Source of the DNA: Myxococcales bacterium
GTDB lineage: Bacteria > Myxococcota_A > Polyangia > Polyangiales > Polyangiaceae
Assembly (NCBI GenBank): GCA_016706225.1
Contig: JADJKB010000003.1
Span: 124,001-188,000 of the forward strand
Reading direction: 5' to 3'
DNA length: 64,000 nucleotides
Of this stretch, positions 57,935 through 64,000 are shown in pieces (position 1 is the stretch's first letter; the number at the start of each line of letters is the position of its first letter). The notes under the pieces were generated by a model. That model did no database searches and was not told the origin of the DNA. It saw only the letters and a list, made by a program, of their open reading frames with translations. A program made the position numbers and the translations under genes.

Positions 57935-59113
57935 TCACGGACCGAACGCAAAAAACGTCGCCGACACCCGCCACGAGCCACCGCTCGCGATGTCCTCGAC
58001 CTGCCAGCGGAAATTGTGAGCGCCGGGCGACGTCAACGCGGACGGTTCCCAGGTCAGCGGGGGCGTGAGACTCCCGGGGCACCAGTTGGCGCGTGATGCT
58101 TTGACGCTGGAGATGGCACCGCACGGGTTCTCTTTGCAGTAGTCGAAGCCGCCGCTCGTGCTGTCCTGGTGTGCGAGCGTGCAGAGCGTGGCGCAGTCGT
58201 CCCGCCAGGGCGAGAAACTGTCGAGCACCGCCTCGTCGACGTAGAGCGTGTGGCTGCGCAGGCAGAACTCTTCGGCAGGCGACAGTCCGCAGCCCGCCGC
58301 GCCGACCACCCCGCCGTGCCCGGTGACCCTGTACTCGAGCCGAGTCGAGGTGGTCCCCTGGGGCACGTCGAAGTTGATGGGAGCGATCGGCGTTGGATCC
58401 CCCGAGCTCACGTTGGTGAGGGGAACGACAGCGAGCACATTGCGCGGCGGCTTGCCGGGGACGAGATCGAAGCGCGCCGTGACCCACCACCCCCCGTCCG
58501 AGCCCGACACCTTGCCGGCACCGTCCGACCAGGTCGAGATGGTCACGTCCACCGGGTGTTTGCCGGGACGAGCATTGATCACGTCGGTCACGTCGATTTC
58601 GAGATGCAGCGGACCACCGAACGGAGTGATGGCGCGCATCAGCTCGAGGGCCGGCGGGCCCAGCTTCGGATCCGAGGGCGGGTCGAGCAAGAGCTCGAAG
58701 TTGCGATCGAAGGCGTCGCAGTTGGCCGGCCAGTTCTGCCCGCTGGGTGGCGGATTGTCTTTCCAGCCCTCGAACGGGAAACAACTGGTCCCGAGATCGA
58801 CCACGAGCGTGGCTTTGGTGAAGGGCCCTGCGCCGAAGTCGGCATCCGTCGACGCACGCTGAAAGTTGGGCTTGCTCGAGTCGCTGTTGATGCGGACCTT
58901 GTCGAAGGCTGGGACCGAATACGGCGCGACACCCCCAAAACCGCCGGCGCCCGCGCTGCCGCTGGCGCCCGCCGAGCCGCCGCTGCTCGCACCACCGGTC
59001 GCGCCGCCGGTCCCCGCGGTACCGCCCGTGCCCGTCTTCCCGCCTTGCTCGTCCGACGAGCACGCGACGCAGAGCGAGAGCACAGTGACCGCGGCCAGTG
59101 TTCGACCCAGCAT
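57935..59113 (-). CDS. Lipoprotein related to peptide-N-glycosidase F (PNGase F)
   Basis: The 392-aa product starts at ATG 59113 (MLGRTLAAVTVLSLCVACSS), with lipobox CVAC, then a Gly/Ser/Ala stalk. The body resembles PNGase F, which removes N-glycans from asparagine: VVDLGTSCFPFEGWKDNPPP, GWWVTARFDLVPGKPP, VTGHGGVVGAAGCGL, AEEFCLRSHTLYVDEAVLDS, FSPWRDDCATLC and RANWCPGSLTPPL. The GHG, EEF, PWRxDCAT and WCPG blocks are in the PNGase F order. Catalytic Asp/Glu positions cannot be fixed without alignment. If active, it would cleave N-glycans at the cell surface. Upstream residues to 59323 are spurious. Confidence 0.75.
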   Translation of the reverse strand: MLGRTLAAVTVLSLCVACSSDEQGGKTGTGGTAGTGGATGGASSGGSAGASGSAGAGGFGGVAPYSVPAFDKVRINSDSSKPNFQRASTDADFGAGPFTKATLVVDLGTSCFPFEGWKDNPPPSGQNWPANCDAFDRNFELLLDPPSDPKLGPPALELMRAITPFGGPLHLEIDVTDVINARPGKHPVDVTISTWSDGAGKVSGSDGGWWVTARFDLVPGKPPRNVLAVVPLTNVSSGDPTPIAPINFDVPQGTTSTRLEYRVTGHGGVVGAAGCGLSPAEEFCLRSHTLYVDEAVLDSFSPWRDDCATLCTLAHQDSTSGGFDYCKENPCGAISSVKASRANWCPGSLTPPLTWEPSALTSPGAHNFRWQVEDIASGGSWRVSATFFAFGP

Positions 59114-59204
59114 GACTCGACGATACCACGAGCCCCCCGAGGCAGCCCACGAGGTCGCCAGCCAAGCTGCGCCGCGTCTCCCGCGGGAGAACACTCGACG
59201 GCGC

Positions 59205-59361
59205 CCTAGAACACCGATCAGCTTGCGCTGCTCGTGTTCTAGGACACTTACGTTGGGGCTGCGCCCCAAACCCCCGGCCTTCGGCCGTGCGCGCTCCGCG
59301 CGCGAGCGCCGAACACATTGCAAGTCGCTGAAAACAAACGACGTTCAACCTGTTCGGCGCT
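59205..59361. repeat. Inverted-repeat cluster between the PNGase F-like and HD genes
   Basis: Several stems occur in 160 bp: CCTAGAACAC (59205) / GTGTTCTAGG (59234), TTGGGGC (59253) / GCCCCAA (59263), and AGCGCCGAACA (59305) / TGTTCGGCGCT (59351), all perfect. They lie between the start of the PNGase F-like gene and the end of the HD gene, both on the minus strand. They probably act as terminators of the HD transcript or form a small repeat element; the remaining sequence shows no gene. Confidence 0.5.
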
Positions 59362-59928
59362 CTAGCGGGGCCGTGCGCGCCCTGCGCGTTCACAGATGCG
59401 GTCGAAGACTCGGCTAGCGAGCGGCAAGTCCATGTCACGAAAGTTTTTGGGGTTCTGCCAGAACTCGTCGAGGCGACCGCGCTTCTGCCCTTCGTAGACG
59501 AGGGCCTTGATCATCATGTGGAGTTTGTCGCTGGCCTTGACGACGCGCGCTTCGAGAATCTGCCCGGCCTCGGCGACACGCCAGGACTCCGCGAGCGCGG
59601 CAGGGAGCAGCTCGCCAACGATGCGCGCTTCGAGCTCGTCGAGCGCCGCCGCTGCCTCCGCGCTCTTGGCGGGCATGGGCACGTCGCCCGTGCGCGCCTC
59701 CGGCGCGTCGTGAAGCAACGCCATGCGCAAGACGAGCTCACCGTCCAGCGAGACGCCTTCCTCTCGGAGCGCGTCCGTCAAGAGCATCGCCACCAGGGCC
59801 ACCCCGAAGCTGTGGTCCGCGATGGACTCGCAGGGCCGGACACCACGCAGGAGCCAGCCCGTGCGCGGCAGCTCCGACATCGGGTCGAGGTGCATGACGG
59901 TGTCGATGAGCCGGTCTTCGGGTTTCAC
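59362..59928 (-). CDS. HD-domain hydrolase, YfbR-like (nucleotidase type)
   Basis: This 188-aa HD protein begins with PRTGWLLRGV and carries the metal ligands: ESIADHSFGVALVAMLL (His39), LRMALLHDAPEARTGDVP (His73, Asp74), and KASDKLHMMIKALV (Asp). The R...H...HD...D pattern and length match the YfbR/HDDC2 group, which dephosphorylates deoxynucleoside monophosphates. That activity is inferred from family. It is divergent from the 60048 lipoprotein gene. Confidence 0.85.
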   Translation of the reverse strand: MKPEDRLIDTVMHLDPMSELPRTGWLLRGVRPCESIADHSFGVALVAMLLTDALREEGVSLDGELVLRMALLHDAPEARTGDVPMPAKSAEAAAALDELEARIVGELLPAALAESWRVAEAGQILEARVVKASDKLHMMIKALVYEGQKRGRLDEFWQNPKNFRDMDLPLASRVFDRICERAGRARPR

Positions 59929-60047
59929 AAGGGATCTCTCGTGCTAGGAGCTGGCGGGGAATTCTAGCAGGCCAGAGGGGGGTGAAAGGCCGCCCACGGC
60001 TCCTGCGTTACGATCTCAGGCGCGTACCATCGCGCGAGGAACGACGC

Positions 60048-60524
60048 ATGAAAACCAGCAGCTCGTTCGCCATGCCGCTTGGGCTCGCCCTCGGCATCAT
60101 CGCCTGCGCGGCGGGGCCGCAGCCCCAGCCGCTGGGGCCACCCCCTTCGACAGCCAGTGCTGAACCGAGCGCGGGCGACCCGAACGCCGCGGTCTCGAGC
60201 CCGCCCGTCGCGCCCGTCGAACCTTCCGGGGAGACACCCGCGCCGGGCCCACCAGGAATGAGCTTCGCCGTGAGGGACCTCGGGGTCTCCGTCCCCGACG
60301 AGTGGCGCGCCTGCGGCGCTCCCAGCGACTGCACGCTGGTCGTGACGACGTGCTGTGACCAGTGCAACCGCGGCAAGGCCGTCTCGGTCAACACGAAGCA
60401 CGCCAAAGACGTGGCGGCGAAGTACCCCAAGAACTGCGACAAGACCGCGTGCACCGAGCGGGGTTGTTTCACGCGTGCGAACTGCATCGAGAGTCGTTGT
60501 GTGCTCGAGTGGCAGAGTGGCTAG
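60048..60524 (+). CDS. Cys-rich lipoprotein, unknown function
   Basis: This 158-aa protein starts at ATG 60048, with GAGGA about 7 bp upstream. A signal peptide with lipobox IIAC is followed by a Pro/Ala/Ser linker. The last 85 residues hold 10 Cys in pairs (ACGAPSDCTLVVTTCCDQC, KNCDKTACTERGCF, NCIESRC), which must form disulfides or bind metal. The 'ECxxxxDC....CC..C....' pattern is common in myxobacterial secreted proteins of unknown function. No enzyme motif is visible. Confidence 0.7.
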   Translation: MKTSSSFAMPLGLALGIIACAAGPQPQPLGPPPSTASAEPSAGDPNAAVSSPPVAPVEPSGETPAPGPPGMSFAVRDLGVSVPDEWRACGAPSDCTLVVTTCCDQCNRGKAVSVNTKHAKDVAAKYPKNCDKTACTERGCFTRANCIESRCVLEWQSG

Positions 60525-60564
60525 CGCATTTTGCGCTTCCGTGTGACAATTACGTGACGAATCA

Positions 60565-62145
60565 GTGAAGGACATTGCACAACGAGTCCGCGAGCGCGGC
60601 GAACAGCCGGCGTCGGACACCCGGCCTTCGGTGAGGGCGCCCGAGCGGCCGAGCGACTGGGGCTCGCTGGTCGCGGATCTCTCCCGCGGACGCGACGAAC
60701 CCACCTTCCACGTCCACGATCGAACCCACCTCGAGCTCGCTCTCGACTACCGGCTCCGCGCCGAGCACTCGGTCGAGTCGTTCGTCTGGGAAGCCTATTT
60801 CTTCGCGCCCGAGAGCCTGCGCCTCGATAGCCGTACCTACGACAAGACCGACATCTACACCGACCTGCAGAGCTACGTGCGGTTCGAGGTCCCCAGCGTG
60901 GAGTTCGGCGAGCTTGCCTCTGATCCCATCGACAAGATCCGCACCGCACTCGAGGGCGGGGAGCAGGGCGCAGTGCGCGAGATGCGTCTGTTTGCGTGCC
61001 AGGTCCGCGCGGCGGGTGTCGAGTTGCGTCAGCGCATCGTCGAAGCCCTGGCGGAGCCCGGTGTCGAACGGGAGCGCGCCGAGCAAGCCGCAGCGCGCAT
61101 GGTGGCGGACTGTCGGCAGATCACCGCCAAGCTGCGCGAAGCCCTCGCGCCGGCGGCGGAGCGCGGCGATACCCTGGCCACCGCGGCCCGCTGGGTCGAC
61201 GAGGACGTGTCGCGCCTGATCGAGACGCTGCTCGCGACGGTCGCCCGACGATTGTCGAAGAACAGCGGGACCCCCTCGTTGATCGAGCTGGTCGAGCGGG
61301 CCGCCATCAGCGAGGCAAGACAGCGAGAAGAATCTGGCATTGGGCGTACCGGGCGCTTGGCCATGCGGGCGCGAGAGATCGAAGCGCTGGAGTTCCGGCG
61401 CCACCTGCTCAAGCGCTTCACGTCTTCGGTGTTGTGGCTCAACCCGGAGGTGCGACCCGCGTCCACCTGGGTCCGCGAGCTGCTCTACGCCGTGGCCGCG
61501 TCGGTGGCGATGGCCTTTGCTCTGGGCGCGGCGGTCTGGAACGGCTTCCAGGTCGGCTCGGAAGGGCTGATGACGTGGGTGCTGGTCGGGGTGGTCGCCT
61601 ACGCGGTCAAGGACCGGATCAAGGCGCTCTTGCAAACGAAGTTTTCGAGCGTCGTCGATCGTCACTTCCCGGATCGACGCTGGCAGATCCGGGACCGGGA
61701 GCGAGCCGTGATCTTGGGCGAAATGAACGAACAGAGCGGCTTCGTCGCTTTCGACGACATGCCTCCTGCCGTGCTCGCCGCGCGACGGCTGACCCGCCGC
61801 CACGAGCTCGAGGAACAAGCGCGCCCCGAGACGGTGTTGTTCCACAAAAAAGAGGTGACGGTGCAGGCGCAGCGGGTGGCCATGGCCGATCCGCGGTTCA
61901 CTGCTTTGACGGAGATCTTTCGGCTCGACGTCAGCCGCTGGCTCGCACACACCGACGATCCCAAGCGCGACATCGTGTTCGCCGATCCCGTGGCGGGAAA
62001 GATCGGCTCGGCCAAGGCTCCGCGCGTCTACAACCTGGCGGTGGTGTTCCGCTTGCGCCGCCACGACGACGAATCCGTGGCCTGGCACCGGCTGCGGGTC
62101 GTGGTCTCGCGCAAGGGGATCCGACGCGTCGAGCGCATCGCTTGA
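60565..62145 (+). CDS. Predicted membrane protein of unknown function (526 aa)
   Basis: GTG 60565 starts a protein with a soluble N-terminal half (ESFVWEAYFFAPESLRLDSR, DLQSYVRFEVPSVEFG), a long helical stretch, and two adjacent membrane helices at about 308-345 (ELLYAVAASVAMAFALGAAV and LMTWVLVGVVAYAV). A soluble C-terminal half (PETVLFHKKEVTVQAQRVAM, DITR-like SRWLAHTDDPKRDIVF) follows. I do not recognise the family. No signal peptide is present, so both ends may be cytoplasmic with a membrane hairpin. It starts 40 bp after the Cys-rich lipoprotein and may be co-transcribed. Confidence 0.68.
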   Translation: MKDIAQRVRERGEQPASDTRPSVRAPERPSDWGSLVADLSRGRDEPTFHVHDRTHLELALDYRLRAEHSVESFVWEAYFFAPESLRLDSRTYDKTDIYTDLQSYVRFEVPSVEFGELASDPIDKIRTALEGGEQGAVREMRLFACQVRAAGVELRQRIVEALAEPGVERERAEQAAARMVADCRQITAKLREALAPAAERGDTLATAARWVDEDVSRLIETLLATVARRLSKNSGTPSLIELVERAAISEARQREESGIGRTGRLAMRAREIEALEFRRHLLKRFTSSVLWLNPEVRPASTWVRELLYAVAASVAMAFALGAAVWNGFQVGSEGLMTWVLVGVVAYAVKDRIKALLQTKFSSVVDRHFPDRRWQIRDRERAVILGEMNEQSGFVAFDDMPPAVLAARRLTRRHELEEQARPETVLFHKKEVTVQAQRVAMADPRFTALTEIFRLDVSRWLAHTDDPKRDIVFADPVAGKIGSAKAPRVYNLAVVFRLRRHDDESVAWHRLRVVVSRKGIRRVERIA

Positions 62146-62180
62146 GCATTTGCGACGAGCCAGCGTGCTAGGCTCGCGCC

Positions 62181-62399
62181 GTGCTCCGTCGTGCGTTCAT
62201 CGTGTGGACCCTGTCCCTCGGCACGCTGGCTTGTTCGTCGGACTCCGGCGACGTGCCAACCTCGTGTCAGCCCGGCGAGATCGGCACCTGCTACGGCCCC
62301 GGCGACTGTGCCGGCACCGCGGTCTGCAAACCGGACGGGCTCGATTTCGGACCGTGTCAGTGCGCGAGCGACGCGGGCAGCGACGCGACCGCGGACTGA
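62181..62399 (+). CDS. Small Cys-rich lipoprotein
   Basis: This 72-aa product (GTG 62181) has a signal peptide with lipobox TLAC. The mature part, about 55 residues, carries six Cys (SCQPGEIGTC, YGPGDCAGTAVC, FGPCQC) and ends in Asp/Ala repeats. It is probably an envelope-anchored disulfide-rich peptide. There is no known motif, and the size leaves room for chance, though the signal peptide and Cys pattern favour a real gene. Confidence 0.6.
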   Translation: MLRRAFIVWTLSLGTLACSSDSGDVPTSCQPGEIGTCYGPGDCAGTAVCKPDGLDFGPCQCASDAGSDATAD

Positions 62400-62406
62400 T
62401 GCAAGC

Positions 62407-62904
62407 TCACTTCAGCTTGGCGGCCGTGGCTAGAGCCAGCGCCTTGACCTCGGCGAGCTTGGTCGTTGCGCCGGGCACGTTGCCCACGGTCGAGTAGCTG
62501 AGAGAGGCAGCCGACTCACCCTGCAGCCACTGGACATCGACCCCGATCAAGGCACCCATGTCGACGGCACCCTCGTCCCCGATGTCGAAGGGTTCGGCGT
62601 TGGTTCCGGGTACGTAGTATTTCTGCCCCTGCCAGACCCGAAATTGGAGCAGGTGGCTGTCGTTGTTCGCGTTCTGATACGACCACAAACACTCGCCGCG
62701 AAGCGCCGGATCGACGATCTGCGCGCCGGTGTCCTTGCTGGCGGTCTGCCCGAACAGCGCCGTGGCGTCGGACTCGGTCACGATGGCGCAAGCGTCGATC
62801 TTGTTGGAGCCCCCACCCCCGCCCTTGCCACCCTCGTCTCCGCCGCAGCCCATGGCCAAGAGCGCGACAGCGAGCGGCAGCCCGAGTGAAAATCGGCGTT
62901 TCAT
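62407..62904 (-). CDS. Lipoprotein, possibly DUF3558-like
   Basis: The 165-aa product (ATG 62904) has lipobox AMGC, a Gly-rich linker, and a domain beginning KIDACAIVTESDATALFGQT, with a second Cys in GECLWSYQNANNDSHLLQFR. The C...L.T..E...LFG..... C.W....  pattern is typical of small secreted lipoproteins such as DUF3558, by eye only. The upstream in-frame ATG (62916) would precede the signal peptide and is not used. It is convergent with the small Cys-rich lipoprotein. Confidence 0.7.
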   Translation of the reverse strand: MKRRFSLGLPLAVALLAMGCGGDEGGKGGGGGSNKIDACAIVTESDATALFGQTASKDTGAQIVDPALRGECLWSYQNANNDSHLLQFRVWQGQKYYVPGTNAEPFDIGDEGAVDMGALIGVDVQWLQGESAASLSYSTVGNVPGATTKLAEVKALALATAAKLK

Positions 62905-62935
62905 CCCAGCAAACATCTCCCACTCTTGTCGTCGG

Positions 62936-63007
62936 AGGCGAGGACCGGATTCGAACCGGCGTATGACGGTTTTGCAAACCGTTGCCTAACCGCTTGGCTA
63001 CCTCGCC
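62936..63007 (-). tRNA. tRNA-Cys (anticodon GCA)
   Basis: Read on the minus strand, the acceptor GGCGAGG pairs with CCTCGCC and the anticodon stem is ACGGT/ACCGT with loop TTGCAAA (GCA). The T arm has CCGG TTCGAAT CCGG, and the discriminator is T (U73), as expected for tRNA-Cys. CCA is not encoded. Confidence 0.96.
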
Positions 63008-63019
63008 GCGGAGCCAGGG

Positions 63020-63048
63020 TGGATACCGCCGAGCCGAGCCTCGGTCAA
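63020..63048 (-). promoter_or_regulatory. Sigma-70-type promoter for tRNA-Cys
   Basis: On the minus strand, TTGACC (63043-63048) and TATCCA (63020-63025) are separated by 17 bp and end 12 bp before the tRNA. The same layout precedes tRNA-Ala at 46126. Confidence 0.6.
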
Positions 63049-63107
63049 CCTCGACCATCGGTCAGGTCTGGCTTGCCGCCCCTCCCGGCGTCCGCTAGCG
63101 GCAAAGC

Positions 63108-63494
63108 ATGCTGTACCGTTTCCTCGCGGTGTGCGCCGCAGGCGCGCTGGGCACCGGGGTTCGTTACCTGGTCGCGCTCTGGGCCAACAAGACCTTCGGT
63201 TCGGGTTTTCCCTACGGCACGCTGCTGGTGAACCTGGCGGGTTGTTTTCTGATCGCCGTGGTTCTCCAGGCAGCGACGAGCTCGGCCACCATTTCACCCA
63301 CCTTGCGTATCGCCGCGGCCAGCGGGTTTTTGGGCGGGCTGACCACCTACTCGAGCTTCAACTACGAAACGACCGTCCTCATCGAACAGCGGGCGACCAG
63401 CACCGCCCTGTTGAGTTTTTTCATCACGACGATCGGCTGCCTGGCCGCGGGAGCGCTCGGGCTCTTCGTGGCCCGACGACTAATCGGCACCTGA
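63108..63494 (+). CDS. crcB: Fluoride ion channel CrcB/FluC
   Basis: This small, four-helix inner-membrane protein (128 aa) exports fluoride as a dual-topology dimer. The motifs are VRYLVALW (helix 1), GTLLVNLAGCFLIAV with Asn42 (helix 2), and GFLGGLTTYSSFNYE (helix 3), the family signature including the phenylalanine box. The length is normal. I looked for a fluoride riboswitch in the 100 bp upstream and saw none. The next gene starts 127 bp later on the same strand. Confidence 0.95.
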   Translation: MLYRFLAVCAAGALGTGVRYLVALWANKTFGSGFPYGTLLVNLAGCFLIAVVLQAATSSATISPTLRIAAASGFLGGLTTYSSFNYETTVLIEQRATSTALLSFFITTIGCLAAGALGLFVARRLIGT

Positions 63495-63621
63495 ACCGAG
63501 GTCGGGACGCCCGAATCGCGGGGCCCAATTGAAACAGAGCTGTGAATTCTCACGGTCCGAGGCTCGGTTCGGGCCAGGGAGGGTTCTCCCACCCGCCTGA
63601 GCGTGTTAGCTCGCGCAAGCC

Positions 63622-64000
63622 ATGGCCGGCACCTCCGCCCCCGTTGCAACGCCGTTCTTGCAGCACACCGACGCGTTCCGGCGGCGGCGCTTCCTGAATT
63701 GGTTCCCGCTCGGGGTCACGTACGCGCTGCTCTACATGGCGCGGTACAACCTGACCGTCGCCAAGACCTCGCTCGGCGAGTTGATGACCAAGGAGGACTT
63801 CGGGATCATCTTCGGGGCCGGGACCTTCGTCTACGCCTTTGCTTTTCTTCTGAATGGCCCGCTCGTCGATCGCCTCGGCGGGCGCAAGGGCATGCTGGCC
63901 GGGGCACTGGGCTCGACCTTCGCGAACCTCGCGATGGGGGCCTACCTGCATCACGTACTCAGCTCGGGGCAAGCCACGACCGCGCCGCTGCGCCTCGTGT
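63622..64000 (+). CDS. MFS transporter, N-terminal part (cut by window end)
   Basis: The frame runs off the window after 126 codons. It reads VTYALLYMARYNLTVAKTSL (first helix, GlpT/organophosphate-phosphate antiporter style), then FGAGTFVYAFAFLLNG, and the MFS loop motif LVDRLGGRKGML between helices 2 and 3. That supports an organic-phosphate or related sugar-phosphate antiporter subfamily, but the substrate cannot be set without the rest. The ATG follows the crcB gene on the same strand. Confidence 0.85.
   Translation, partial: MAGTSAPVATPFLQHTDAFRRRRFLNWFPLGVTYALLYMARYNLTVAKTSLGELMTKEDFGIIFGAGTFVYAFAFLLNGPLVDRLGGRKGMLAGALGSTFANLAMGAYLHHVLSSGQATTAPLRLV

Noticed and set aside
63008..63107. 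Fluoride riboswitch upstream of crcB
   Set aside because: I could not find the conserved pseudoknot sequence elements; the stretch instead holds the tRNA-Cys promoter on the other strand.

Overview
The window is high-GC DNA that looks like a chromosome segment of a myxobacterium, most likely order Polyangiales (Sorangium/Polyangium-like). Supporting signs are three Hanks-type Ser/Thr kinases, one carrying a sulfatase-modifying (FGE) fold, a PP2C phosphatase, several lipoproteins with long Gly/Ser/Thr stalks, a thrombospondin type 3 (Ca-binding) outer-membrane protein, a protease ending in a MYXO-CTERM-type signal, RHS proteins, and dense gene packing with many GTG starts and 1-4 bp stop/start overlaps. 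The lineage is inferred; no ribosomal marker lies in the window.

Positions 1-7.4 kb are an accessory region. The window opens in the last part of an RHS gene whose variable tip is a cysteine-rich domain, followed by a 4-bp-overlapping membrane protein gene. An IS21-family element (about 1.2-4.2 kb) follows: four left-end repeats, small accessory ORFs, an istA with a one-base frameshift, and an intact istB. Next comes a second, truncated RHS end with the same 11-cysteine tip pattern and its own membrane-protein partner, bracketed by two copies of a 195-bp direct repeat. A TetR remnant and a small ORF interrupted by an in-frame TGA close the region. The duplicated RHS tip / membrane protein pair is the best candidate for an undescribed system.

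From 7.5 to 25 kb lie an MscS-type channel, a kinase-PEGA-FGE fusion, a glycosyltransferase, a Tat-exported DUF362 protein, a membrane protein with an acidic repeat tail, a ComEA-like helix-hairpin-helix protein, lipoproteins, and the murA-hisG pair. From 23.8 to 38.7 kb almost everything is on the plus strand: kinase/TolB/TPR protein, TSP3 outer-membrane protein, HEAT-repeat protein, xseB, a CinA-type domain, RadC, a PP2C-cNMP-binding fusion, an envelope gene run and an RluA-type pseudouridine synthase.

From 38.6 to 64 kb: minus-strand envelope proteins, a geranylgeranyl-reductase-type flavoprotein, dnaK, tRNA-Ala(CGC) with a readable promoter, a trypsin-like protease, an isoaspartyl methyltransferase, AlgH/YqgE, MEMO, a metallo-hydrolase, a coupled kinase / TonB receptor pair that both carry PEGA domains, YbaK, a PNGase F-like lipoprotein, an HD hydrolase, tRNA-Cys(GCA), the fluoride channel crcB and the start of an MFS transporter. 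No CRISPR array, rRNA or prophage was seen.
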